In this document: positions 1 through 6,280 of the stretch, piece by piece
Layout of the letters: the number at the start of each line of letters is the position of its first letter
Position numbering within the stretch: position 1 is the first letter of the stretch
From: an uncultured Demequina sp.
GTDB lineage: Bacteria > Actinomycetota > Actinomycetes > Actinomycetales > Demequinaceae
DNA: 6,318 bases
Reading direction: 5' to 3'
Assembly: GCA_937925595.1 (NCBI GenBank)
Contig: CALALQ010000392.1
Coordinates: 1-6,318 of the forward strand
Translations under genes and position numbers: made by a program
Notes under the pieces: model-generated
What the model saw: only the letters and a program-made list of their open reading frames with translations
Told to the model about the DNA's origin: nothing
Database searches by the model: none

Positions 1-361
1 CCCAGTCGCCCTCGAGACCGGCCGCCTGAATGGCCCCACGGGCTTTGGGCCCTCGCGCAATGAGCCGAGCCTTACCCATGACCTCCAGGAGGTCGTCCGC
101 AAGTCCCGCAGCGTCGGCCGCCTCCACCCACGCCCGGAACCCGATGCCGGTGGTCGCAACGACGATGTCCGGCGGGTTCTTGATGATGCGGCGCGTGTCT
201 GCGACCAGCCGCTGGTCGTTGAGGTGAGGCACCGTGGACAGCGCGGGCGCGTGGCGCACGATAACTCCCCGCCGCTCAAGCGCGGCGGCAAGTTCGCGCT
301 TGCGGCGGTCGGCCGTGATGACCATGACACACCCCACGAGCGGCTCGCCGATAGCGGACAC
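1..361 (-). CDS. HemD-domain protein (uroporphyrinogen-III synthase fold, possibly NnaR-type regulator), C-terminus outside window
   Basis: Only the first 120 residues are visible; the gene continues past the left edge. The start is a GTG at 361 preceded by GGGGAGG four bases upstream. The nearby ATG at 363-365 is in another frame and does not give this protein. The N-terminus (PLVGCVMVITADRRKREL, residues 7-24) is the first strand and helix of a HemD fold. PPDIVVATTGIGFRAW (63-78) and ARGPKARGAIQAAGL (102-116) match the HemD-like half of actinobacterial proteins that join a uroporphyrinogen-III synthase domain to a C-terminal OmpR-type DNA-binding domain, such as NnaR of Streptomyces and Rv0260c of M. 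tuberculosis. Such genes often lie beside nirBD. The gene follows cysG by 13 bases, so it is probably in the same transcript. It could equally be a plain HemD making uroporphyrinogen III for CysG; the missing C-terminus decides. The HemD fold is well supported, the regulatory role is inference. Confidence 0.85.
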   Translation of the reverse strand, partial: MSAIGEPLVGCVMVITADRRKRELAAALERRGVIVRHAPALSTVPHLNDQRLVADTRRIIKNPPDIVVATTGIGFRAWVEAADAAGLADDLLEVMGKARLIARGPKARGAIQAAGLEGDW

Positions 362-365
362 GCAT

Positions 366-372
366 CCTCCCC
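366..372 (-). promoter_or_regulatory. Ribosome binding site of the HemD-domain gene
   Basis: The minus strand reads GGGGAGG, a strong purine-rich anti-16S match, four bases before the GTG at 361. It lies between the cysG stop codon (375-377) and that start. It decides for the GTG start over the out-of-frame ATG at 363-365, which directly abuts the motif. It is the only strong ribosome binding site in the four-gene cluster. Confidence 0.6.
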
Positions 373-374
373 GT

Positions 375-1589
375 TTAGGAGGTGGCGCCTGCCGGGGAGT
401 CCAAGAACCCGGGAGCTGCCACCTCACCGATGACGATAACGGCCGGAGGTTTCACGTCCGTTTCGCGAGCGATACGAACAATCGCGCCCAAATCACCACG
501 CGTGACGCGCTCATGTGAAGTGGAGCCGCGCTCGACGATCGCCACGGGCGTTTCCGCCGGCGCGCCCGCCTCGAGCGCCGCCGTGGCGATGCTCTCGAGG
601 GCGCTTACGGCCATGAGGAACACCACCGTGGCGCCGGAGGTGATGGCAGCGAGCGCGGCGGCATCCGCACCGGCATGGCCAGACGTGACGAGCACCGAGT
701 TGGAGATTCCGCGATGCGTCACGGGAATCCCAGCGAGCGCCGGCACACTCAGCGCGCTCGTCACGCCAGGCACCACCTCGACGTCAACGCCGGCCTCAAG
801 GCACGCGTGCACCTCTTCGCCCCCGCGCCCAAACACGAACGGGTCGCCGCCCTTGAGCCGCACCACGGTCTTGCCGGCGAGCGCACGATCCACCAGGATG
901 CGGTTGATCTCGTCTTGAGGAACTGGGTGATTATCAGGGCTTTTACCCACGTTGACGATCTCAACGTCGTACGGGACGGCAACCAGCAGCTCGGTGGCGC
1001 CAAGGCGGTCGGTGACCACAACGTCGGCCTCCGAGAGCGCTTGCCGCCCGCGAACGGTGACCAGTCCAGGATCCCCCGGCCCCGAACCCACGAGGATGAC
1101 GCGGCCGGACCCGGGACGGCGGCGACGCAGGTCAACGTTGCCGGTGTCGATGAACTCGGCGAGCGCGTCGCGGATGGAGCGGATGCGCTTGGGGTCCGGC
1201 GCGTCGAGCGACACGACGCCAACGGTCACGTCGCCGTGCGTCGACATCGCGGCTTGCCGCGCGCTGCCCTTCGCGGCGTCGGAGGCGTCGATGCACCACA
1301 CGCGCCGCTCGCTCGCCCACGCGGCAATTTGATCATTCAGCTGGGGATCGTCGGTTGCGGCGAGCACCAGCCACGCATCGTCAAGGTCCGACGCTGCAAC
1401 GGGCTTTGCTTCCCACGTCAGGTCCCCGTGGCTCGCCTGGCGTTGAATATCGTCCGACGCTGCTGGCGCCACCACGCGGACGTCGGCTCCCGCGGTGAGA
1501 AAGCGGCGCACGCGGCGGGTAGCGACGGCCCCCGCGCCCGCGACAAGGACGCGCTTGCCTTTGAGGTCAAGCCCAAAGAGCGTCGTCAC
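375..1589 (-). CDS. cysG: Siroheme synthase CysG: precorrin-2 dehydrogenase/ferrochelatase fused to uroporphyrinogen-III C-methyltransferase
   Basis: A cytoplasmic bifunctional enzyme of 404 residues that converts uroporphyrinogen III to siroheme: two SAM-dependent methylations to precorrin-2, NAD-dependent oxidation to sirohydrochlorin, then iron insertion. Residues 1 to about 155 form the dehydrogenase/chelatase part, with the NAD motif GAGAVATRR (18-26) and D101 in WCIDAS as the likely counterpart of the catalytic aspartate. Residues 163-395 form the methyltransferase, with [15 protein letters not shown] (167-181), VGK (214-216), [17 protein letters not shown] (243-259), VVPGVTSA (272-279) and GIPVTHRG (287-294). 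It is about 50 residues shorter than E. coli CysG (457), with the loss in the region between the two parts, and close to M. tuberculosis CysG. The GTG start overlaps the nirD stop (GTGA, 1586-1589), implying coupled translation. It supplies the cofactor for the upstream NirB. Confidence 0.93.
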   Translation of the reverse strand: MTTLFGLDLKGKRVLVAGAGAVATRRVRRFLTAGADVRVVAPAASDDIQRQASHGDLTWEAKPVAASDLDDAWLVLAATDDPQLNDQIAAWASERRVWCIDASDAAKGSARQAAMSTHGDVTVGVVSLDAPDPKRIRSIRDALAEFIDTGNVDLRRRRPGSGRVILVGSGPGDPGLVTVRGRQALSEADVVVTDRLGATELLVAVPYDVEIVNVGKSPDNHPVPQDEINRILVDRALAGKTVVRLKGGDPFVFGRGGEEVHACLEAGVDVEVVPGVTSALSVPALAGIPVTHRGISNSVLVTSGHAGADAAALAAITSGATVVFLMAVSALESIATAALEAGAPAETPVAIVERGSTSHERVTRGDLGAIVRIARETDVKPPAVIVIGEVAAPGFLDSPAGATS

Positions 1590-1948
1590 CGGTAACCGGC
1601 CAGGTCAATGAACACCTGGCCATTGTCGATGGTTACGTCGAAAGTCTCCAGGTCCGCCCCGCCGGGAATGACAGGTTCGCGGTCCATCGTGACGAGGCAC
1701 AGGCCGGTGCCGAGCGAGAAGACCTGCTTGTAGATGGGCGAGGCAATGGTGGGTTCGCCGCCGCGGGTGCCCGTGATGCCGCGTGACATGACGTTGGCGC
1801 CGGAGAACGGGTCGAGGTTCTGCACCGCGTGGACCGAACCGTCTGCGAGGCGGAAGATCGCCACCTGCAGGTCACCAAACAGCGCCGCGACGCCCAGGTC
1901 CGGGGTGAGCCGGGCGAGGTCGCACACCGGCGTGAGAGTCGCGCTCAT
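1586..1948 (-). CDS. nirD: Nitrite reductase (NADH) small subunit NirD
   Basis: A 120-residue protein, the usual length for the small subunit of assimilatory NADH-nitrite reductase, which partners NirB in the cytoplasm. NLDPFSGANVMSRG (44-57) and ASPIYKQVFSLGTGLCL (69-85) are the signature stretches of NirD, a Rieske-like beta fold. The only cysteines are C9 and C84, and there are no paired Cys-x-His / Cys-x2-His ligands. It should therefore bind no [2Fe-2S] cluster, as is normal for NirD. The ATG at 1948 overlaps the nirB stop as ATGA (1945-1948). The frame stays open upstream inside nirB, but the ATG start gives the family N-terminus and the overlap typical of the operon. There is no strong ribosome binding site, so translation is probably coupled to nirB. 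The TGA stop overlaps the GTG of cysG. Confidence 0.92.
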   Translation of the reverse strand: MSATLTPVCDLARLTPDLGVAALFGDLQVAIFRLADGSVHAVQNLDPFSGANVMSRGITGTRGGEPTIASPIYKQVFSLGTGLCLVTMDREPVIPGGADLETFDVTIDNGQVFIDLAGYR

Positions 1949-4509
1949 GACCGCACGCTCAACGTCTCGCCGGCGATGACGACTGGGCCGCTTGGCCGCC
2001 GCTGCCCACGCTCGGTGACGTAGGAGAGCGAAGGATCCGCAGCGTCGGGCGCGTTGACGAAACTCGCGAATTGGGCGAGCCGTTCCGGGTCGCGGAGCAC
2101 GGCCGCCCATTCGTCCTCGTAGGAGCCGATGTGGCGCTGCATGTGGGCATCGAGGTCGGCGCAGATGCCAAGGGCGTCGTCGACGATGATCTCGCGCAGG
2201 CGATCGAGGCCGCCCTCGAAGTCTTCTTGCCAGGGGGCGGTGCGTTGCAGGCGGTCGGCGTTGCGGATGTAGAACATGAGGTACCGGTCGATGACGCGGT
2301 AGAGGGTCTCGTCGTCGACGTCCTCCACGAGCAGCTGCGCGTGCTTGGGCGTGAAGCCGCCGTTGCCGCCCACGTAGACGTTCCAGCCCTTCTCCGTAGC
2401 GATGACGCCCACGTCCTTGCCGCGCGCCTCAGCGCATTCGCGGGCGCAGCCGGAGACTCCCAGCTTGAGCTTGTGAGGACTGCGCAGGCCCCGGTACCTG
2501 AGTTCGAGTGCGATGGCCATTCCCACCGAGTCTTGGACGCCGAAGCGGCACCATGTGGAACCCACGCAGGACTTCACCGTCCGGAGGCTCTTGCCGTAGG
2601 CGTGACCGGACTCAAAACCGGCATCTACCAGGCGCTTCCAAATGGACGGCAACTGCTCCATGCGCGCGCCGAACATGTCGATGCGCTGGCCGCCGGTGAT
2701 CTTGGTATAGAGCCCGAACTCCTTGGCGACCTCGCCGATCACGATGAGCTTCTCTGGCGTGATCTCCCCACCGGGAATGCGCGGGACCACCGAGTACGTG
2801 CCGTCCTTCTGCATGTTGGCCATGACACGGTCGTTGGTGTCTTGGAGCGCGGCGCGGCCCTGGGCGAGGACGTGGCCGTTGTACAGACTTGCGAGGATCG
2901 AGGCGACGGCCGGCTTGCAGATGTCACAGCCGCCGCCAGTGCCGAAGCGGCCGATGATCTCGCTGAACGTGCTCAACTCAGAGACCTGCACAGCACTGAA
3001 GAGTTCCTTGCGGCTCATCGCGAAGTGCTCGCACATCGCATTCGAGACTTCGATGCCAGCGCGCTCGAGTTCCGTGGTGGTGATCTTCTTGACCAGCGGG
3101 ACGCAAGACCCGCACGAGGTGCCCGCTTTGGTGCACGCCTTCACCTGACTCAGGTCAGTACAGTCGTGCTCCTTCACGGCGTCGCGGATGGTGCCGGCGG
3201 TGACGTTGTTGCACGAGCAGACGGTCGCTGAGTCCGGGAGGTCGAGTTGGGGCCGTTCCGCTGCGCCTTCGGGCAGCAACCATGAGGCGGCATCGCCGGG
3301 CAGTTCGGCGCCCACCATGGGGCGCAGGCTTGAATAGGCCGACGCGTCGCCCACCAGGATTCCGCCGAGCAGGGTTCGCGCGTCGTCAGTGAGCACGAGC
3401 TTCTTGTAGACGCCCGCGACCGGGTCCGCGAACACCACTTCAAGGGAGCCGGGGGTGGTGGCGAAGGCGTCGCCAAAGCTCGCGACGTCCACTCCCAGCA
3501 GTTTGAGCTTGGCCGACGCGTCGGTTCCGGGATACGTCGAGGCTCCCCCAAGCAGGCGGTCGACGGCGATCTCCGCCATCGTGTAGCCGGGTGCAACGAG
3601 CCCCACCCAGGCGCCCTGGATCGAGGCGACCTCGCCGATCGCGCTGACGTGGGGGTCTTCCGTGAGGCACGTGTCGTCGACACTCACCCCGCCGCGCTCG
3701 CCCATGGCGAGCCCGGCGGCGCGAGCGAGCTCGTCGCGGGGCCGCACGCCCGTGGCGATGATCACCACGTCCGTCGCGAGTTCAGCGCCATCGGCGAACC
3801 TCACCGACCCCACCGCTCCGGAGCGCGCGGGAGTGAAGCGCTCCGTCACGGCGTCGAGCTTGACCTGGACGCCAAGTTGTTCCACGAGGCGCTTGAGCGC
3901 CGTGCCGCCTGCCTCGTCTACCTGCACGTTCATGAGACGCGGGCCAGCCTGGATCACGGTGGAGACCAAGCCCAATTCCTGCAGCGCTCCTGCGGCTTCG
4001 AGGCCCAAGAGTCCGCCGCCAAGAACCGCACCGCGGAGGACTCCCCCGCGTTCCGCGCGGAGTTTCTCGACGTAGCCGCGGATGGCGGCGACGTCATCGA
4101 TGGTGCGGTAGACGAACACCCCTGGCAGATCCGCACCTTTGATCGGCGGCACCCACGCGTAGGTGCCGGTCGCGAGCACCAGGTGGTCGTAGCGCTCCGT
4201 GGAGCCGTCGGCTGCGGTGACCGTGCGCATCGCCCGGTCGATGTGCTCGATCTTGTGGTCGCGACGCAAGGTGACCAGAGCGTCGGACCATAGGGAACGG
4301 TCGCCAAGCTCAAGGTCTTCGGGGTGGCGGCCGGTGAAATAGGTGGTGAGGGCGACGCGGTCGTAGGGGCGGCGAGGCTCCTCTGCGCAGACGGTGACGC
4401 GGTAGCGGCCCTCCGTGTCGCGAGCGCGCAGGGCCTCAACGAAGCGGTGCGCGACCATGCCGCCGCCGACGACGACTACGTGTTCCGGGGACTCGATCAT
4501 GCGAGCCAC
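1945..4509 (-). CDS. nirB: Nitrite reductase (NADH) large subunit NirB
   Basis: A cytoplasmic enzyme reducing nitrite to ammonium with NADH, passing six electrons through FAD, Fe-S clusters and siroheme. At 854 residues it is close to E. coli NirB (847). Order of parts: FAD-binding VVVVGGGMVAHRF (11-23); NAD-binding GGGLLGLEAA (164-173); the second FAD segment around IGEVASIQGAWVGLVAPGY (291-309); a BFD-type [2Fe-2S] domain with C431, C433, C466 and C469; a family-typical GGGCDICKP (525-533); a ferredoxin-like sulfite/nitrite reductase half-domain from about 560; and the siroheme/[4Fe-4S] site C648, C654, C688 and C692 in KSCVGSTWCRFG and SGCARECAEA. All key cysteines are present and the frame is unbroken. 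The start is GTG at 4509 or ATG at 4500 (851 residues). Neither has a clear ribosome binding site, so translation may be leaderless or nearly so. It is the first gene of the cluster. Confidence 0.96.
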   Translation of the reverse strand: MARMIESPEHVVVVGGGMVAHRFVEALRARDTEGRYRVTVCAEEPRRPYDRVALTTYFTGRHPEDLELGDRSLWSDALVTLRRDHKIEHIDRAMRTVTAADGSTERYDHLVLATGTYAWVPPIKGADLPGVFVYRTIDDVAAIRGYVEKLRAERGGVLRGAVLGGGLLGLEAAGALQELGLVSTVIQAGPRLMNVQVDEAGGTALKRLVEQLGVQVKLDAVTERFTPARSGAVGSVRFADGAELATDVVIIATGVRPRDELARAAGLAMGERGGVSVDDTCLTEDPHVSAIGEVASIQGAWVGLVAPGYTMAEIAVDRLLGGASTYPGTDASAKLKLLGVDVASFGDAFATTPGSLEVVFADPVAGVYKKLVLTDDARTLLGGILVGDASAYSSLRPMVGAELPGDAASWLLPEGAAERPQLDLPDSATVCSCNNVTAGTIRDAVKEHDCTDLSQVKACTKAGTSCGSCVPLVKKITTTELERAGIEVSNAMCEHFAMSRKELFSAVQVSELSTFSEIIGRFGTGGGCDICKPAVASILASLYNGHVLAQGRAALQDTNDRVMANMQKDGTYSVVPRIPGGEITPEKLIVIGEVAKEFGLYTKITGGQRIDMFGARMEQLPSIWKRLVDAGFESGHAYGKSLRTVKSCVGSTWCRFGVQDSVGMAIALELRYRGLRSPHKLKLGVSGCARECAEARGKDVGVIATEKGWNVYVGGNGGFTPKHAQLLVEDVDDETLYRVIDRYLMFYIRNADRLQRTAPWQEDFEGGLDRLREIIVDDALGICADLDAHMQRHIGSYEDEWAAVLRDPERLAQFASFVNAPDAADPSLSYVTERGQRRPSGPVVIAGETLSVRS

Positions 4510-4521
4510 GCTAGGAAGGGT

Positions 4522-4550
4522 GTGTTACGGGCGGGCCGGCCAGGAGTAAA
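4522..4550 (-). promoter_or_regulatory. Candidate nirB promoter
   Basis: On the minus strand TTTACT (4550-4545) matches four of six bases of TTGACA. Exactly 17 bases separate it from TAACAC (4527-4522), which matches three of six bases of TATAAT. Transcription would begin near 4515, only about six bases before the GTG at 4509 and about fifteen before the ATG at 4500. This agrees with the lack of a ribosome binding site. The match is weak and short motifs like this occur by chance. The 153 bases between nirB and the gene at 4663 hold no other convincing promoter and no U-tailed hairpin. Confidence 0.3.
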
Positions 4551-4662
4551 TGTCTTGGAACGTTTCTCTCACCTGATAACGCCAGTCACTGTGAGAAGTC
4601 TCCACCCGCGGTCAACGCGGATACCCAGCGTTCGCCAACTCGTGCACGGAACCCGGAGCGGC

Positions 4663-5127
4663 TTAGTCCGAACCGGCAGCGCGGGCACAGAAATTCGCAA
4701 CCTCGTAACTGGCCGAAGTGGGCGTCACCCGGTCAACGCTGAACTCCTTGGATCCTTCCACCCCTCGAGCGAGCCACGCTTCGCCACCAAGCGTGTCCAA
4801 AGTCGCAACGTCGACCTCCACTGCGTTCTGCGTTGTATATGCAAAGAACGTCATGGCGTCTGCAGGGTCGTGGCTTGCGCCCGTCGGGAGGAGCTCAACT
4901 ACCACCAGGTCGGTGCTGACCTCGCCGGTCCTCAGAGTCTCAGCGGAGACGTCGAGGCTGATCTGCGTATCAGTTTCAGTAGAACCCGCTGGGCTGGAGG
5001 CAAGCAAACTCGCCACCTCCGAGCCAAATGGCATGGTGACGCCAGCACGCTGTACCGCATCTCCCGTACACAGCGGGAACTGCACGATGAATGCGCCGTT
5101 CACAGCTCGCTCGATCAGCATTGGCAT
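4663..5127 (-). CDS. Signal-less paralogue of the neighbouring lipoprotein, probably a decapitated copy
   Basis: A 154-residue frame of unrecognised family. It aligns without a gap almost end to end with residues 38 onward of the product of 5632-6210, with about 40 percent identity counted by eye. Shared blocks are MPM at the start, FPLCxGDAV (17-25), AGVT, VAS, ASHDP (83-87), LGGxxWLxRG and FC near the C-terminus. The cysteines C20 and C147 are 127 residues apart, exactly as in the other copy. The signal peptide and lipobox are missing: only six codons (P-R-R-H-A-A) separate the ATG at 5127 from an in-frame TAG (5146-5148), and there is no ribosome binding site. The mature frame has no stop or frameshift, so the truncation may be recent, or the protein may still be made in the cytoplasm. 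It may well be a pseudogene. Base usage resembles the rest of the window. Confidence 0.55.
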   Translation of the reverse strand: MPMLIERAVNGAFIVQFPLCTGDAVQRAGVTMPFGSEVASLLASSPAGSTETDTQISLDVSAETLRTGEVSTDLVVVELLPTGASHDPADAMTFFAYTTQNAVEVDVATLDTLGGEAWLARGVEGSKEFSVDRVTPTSASYEVANFCARAAGSD

Positions 5128-5145
5128 GGCCGCGTGCCGACGTGG

Positions 5146-5334
5146 CTAGTCCCTGCAAACAGTGACGCCCGGCGCTTCCTTGCACGACTGCTCTTCCACT
5201 ACGACGACAACGCGTTCCCGGGATGAACCCGCCGCGTATCCGAACGGCGAGACGGCTAGATCGCCCCGGGTATAGCCCAGTACGAGTCCACCCGGAGCCG
5301 ACGACTTGCGTGATGTCCGCGACCCACGACCGAC
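5146..5334 (-). pseudogene. Orphan coding-like frame fragment, unidentified
   Basis: A 62-codon open stretch ends at TAG (5146-5148), just before the signal-less lipoprotein paralogue and in the same frame as it. Its later part, for example LGYTRGDLAVSPFGYAAGSS, reads like ordinary protein with many G/C third positions, and it carries two cysteines near the end. There is no plausible ATG or GTG start with a ribosome binding site. Its first codons overlap the transposase remnant in another frame, so the real coding remnant probably begins near 5300. It may be the tail of a gene cut by an insertion. I do not recognise the family, and chance openness in GC-rich DNA cannot be excluded. Confidence 0.22.
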
Positions 5335-5421
5335 CTAGCCCGCCCTCTATGAAGCGACGCTGAACAAGGTCCGCAGGACGTCCACCGCGAGAGTGCGGCA
5401 GATGGTCTCGAACCCGAAGTG
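5303..5421 (-). mobile_element. IS3-family transposase (OrfB) remnant, internally deleted and frameshifted
   Basis: Two pieces of an IS3-type OrfB transposase are visible in different frames. RPADLVQRRF followed by WVADITQV (5380-5303) corresponds to the start of the integrase core, where family members read DLVNRDF...LWVADITYV. The 12 residues between DLV and W equal the usual family spacing. HFGFETICRTL (5421-5389) resembles the FGVEPICRVL segment near the OrfB N-terminus. In an intact protein these segments are roughly 80 residues apart; here they abut at about 5390. An internal deletion with frame change is the simplest reading. Similarity fades after WVADITQV, so the rest of the catalytic domain with its later D and E residues is gone. 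The element cannot be active. The integrase piece is fairly secure, the N-terminal piece less so. Confidence 0.55.
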
Positions 5422-5631
5422 GGCCGACCCTCGCAAGAAGAGACCGGAACCAGTTCCCGGACACTACACACGGTGCCACATGCGTCACGGGAATGCCGTT
5501 CCGACGCTGCCCTTCTCGCGGCGCCACCGTCGCCTCTCCTGAAGACGGCTGGCGCGCGCACTGTCGGCGCCGGCGATGATCTGGGCCGCGATTCGACCAC
5601 TGCCGCTGCGCGGGCAAGATTGGTGAAAGGC
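5422..5631. other. Intergenic stretch between transposase remnant and lipoprotein gene
   Basis: Together with 5128-5421 this forms a gap of about 500 bases between the two lipoprotein paralogues. I searched all frames for a lost signal peptide or lipobox belonging to the truncated copy and found none. Several frames are open on the minus strand, but none shows a recognisable motif. An imperfect palindrome, GGAACTGGTTCC on the minus strand (about 5446-5457), lies next to TGTAGTGTCC (5468-5459) and could be a worn insertion-sequence end. No terminator with a U-run follows the lipoprotein stop at 5632. Confidence 0.3.
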
Positions 5632-6210
5632 TTATCGATCCGAGCCACTCGTGTCCACACAGAAGTCCACTATTGCTTGACGCCCGGTCGAATCAGAAAC
5701 GCGCTCAACAGTCGAATCTGCGCCCGCCGCGGTCCCGCGCACGAGCCAGGTGTCTCCTCCGAGTTCCTCCAGAGTTGTTCGGTTTACCGAGACCTCGCCT
5801 CGAATGGTATAGACAAAGATTCGGACGACGTCACGCGGATCGTGGGAAGCAGCGGCTGGCAACGGCTCAGCCACCTGAAGTCCGCTATTCAGTTGACCCG
5901 TCAGAAGCGTACTTGCATTGATGTCTAGTTGAACCTGCGAGTGGGCTTCGGCTCGACCGTCGGCGCTCGAGACCTGTAGGGAGGCGACATCTTGGCCGGA
6001 CGGAACGGTCACTCCGGCGAGGTCGACGGCGTCCCCGGCGCAAAGTGGGAATGTCGCTGTGAGTGAGCCGTCCGCGTTCTGAGAAACCATCATAGGCATG
6101 GGTTCGAGGCGGGGTGTTGTGGGCATGAGCGCACACCCAGTGACCAGTAACCCTACAAGCAGGGCAACGCAACTGCGACTCGCCATACGCGAGGTGAGCC
6201 TAATGCTCAC
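5632..6210 (-). CDS. Putative exported lipoprotein, unrecognised family
   Basis: A 192-residue product from the GTG at 6210, chosen because AAAGG (6219-6223) lies eight bases upstream. A GTG at 6219 (195 residues) and an ATG at 6186 (184 residues) are alternatives. The N-terminus has arginines, then a hydrophobic run (VALLVGLLVTG) and the lipobox LVTG-C with C26 as the lipidated cysteine. This predicts export through Sec and anchoring to the outer face of the membrane. A short linker leads to a domain of about 150 residues with FPLC (C57), ASHDP, LGGDTWLVRG and DFC (C184). C57 and C184 are conserved at the same 127-residue spacing in the paralogue at 4663-5127, suggesting a disulfide. No enzyme motif or membrane segment is seen beyond the signal. 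Function is unknown, and nothing ties it to the nitrite genes beyond position. Confidence 0.82.
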   Translation of the reverse strand: MSIRLTSRMASRSCVALLVGLLVTGCALMPTTPRLEPMPMMVSQNADGSLTATFPLCAGDAVDLAGVTVPSGQDVASLQVSSADGRAEAHSQVQLDINASTLLTGQLNSGLQVAEPLPAAASHDPRDVVRIFVYTIRGEVSVNRTTLEELGGDTWLVRGTAAGADSTVERVSDSTGRQAIVDFCVDTSGSDR

Positions 6211-6239
6211 GAGCTGCACCTTTGTTCATAGCCGCCGTC

Positions 6240-6245
6240 ATTATA
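6240..6245 (-). promoter_or_regulatory. -10 box of the lipoprotein gene
   Basis: The minus strand has a perfect TATAAT at 6245-6240 in otherwise GC-rich DNA. Transcription would start near 6233, leaving a leader of about 23 bases before the GTG at 6210 that contains the AAAGG ribosome binding site. The -35 position at 17-base spacing reads GACCCA, a poor match, so the promoter may need an activator or a sigma factor with relaxed -35 demand. Confidence 0.55.
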
Positions 6246-6263
6246 TCCCGCGGTGCGCTCAAT

Positions 6264-6280
6264 GGGTCTGCCGCAGCGTT
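6264..6280 (+). repeat. Possible IS6-family terminal inverted repeat, element extending right
   Basis: The plus strand GGGTCTGCCGCAGCGTT agrees at 12 of 17 positions with the IS257-type end as I recall it (GGTTCTGTTGCAAAGTT); IS6-family ends generally look like GGxxCTGxTGCAAA. If real, an insertion sequence begins at 6264 and runs out of the window to the right. Its outer end would overlap the -35 position of the lipoprotein promoter. No transposase is visible because only about 40 bases remain, so this rests on one short match. Confidence 0.22.

Noticed and set aside
675..1595. Plus-strand open frame of 306 codons opposite cysG
   Set aside because: It mirrors the cysG codon pattern, has no family motif or ribosome binding site of its own, and lies fully inside cysG.
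2071..3231. Long open frame on the plus strand (386 codons) opposite nirB
   Set aside because: It is antisense to a clear nirB reading frame with all expected cofactor motifs. Its composition is that of reversed GC-rich coding DNA and it carries no recognisable motif.
4610..4615. TTGACC (minus strand) as a -35 box for nirB
   Set aside because: At spacings of 16-18 bases the downstream hexamers (CACAGT, ACAGTG, CAGTGA) bear almost no resemblance to TATAAT.
4606..4620. Small inverted repeat CCGCG-GTCAA-CGCGG after the truncated lipoprotein gene
   Set aside because: The stem is only five base pairs, does not extend on either side, and has no U-run, so it is not a convincing terminator.
5477..5494. 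GGCATTCCCGTGACGCAT (minus strand) is nearly identical to the codons for GIPVTH in cysG (about 712-729)
   Set aside because: Only one base differs over 18, but the flanking sequence shows no further resemblance to cysG. In GC-rich DNA this is plausible by chance, so it is not evidence for a duplicated methyltransferase piece.
5256..5660. Open minus-strand frame (about 134 codons) in the gap between the lipoprotein copies
   Set aside because: It is arginine/alanine/serine-rich filler typical of an off-frame reading of GC-rich DNA, without domain motifs, and it overlaps the transposase remnant in a different frame.
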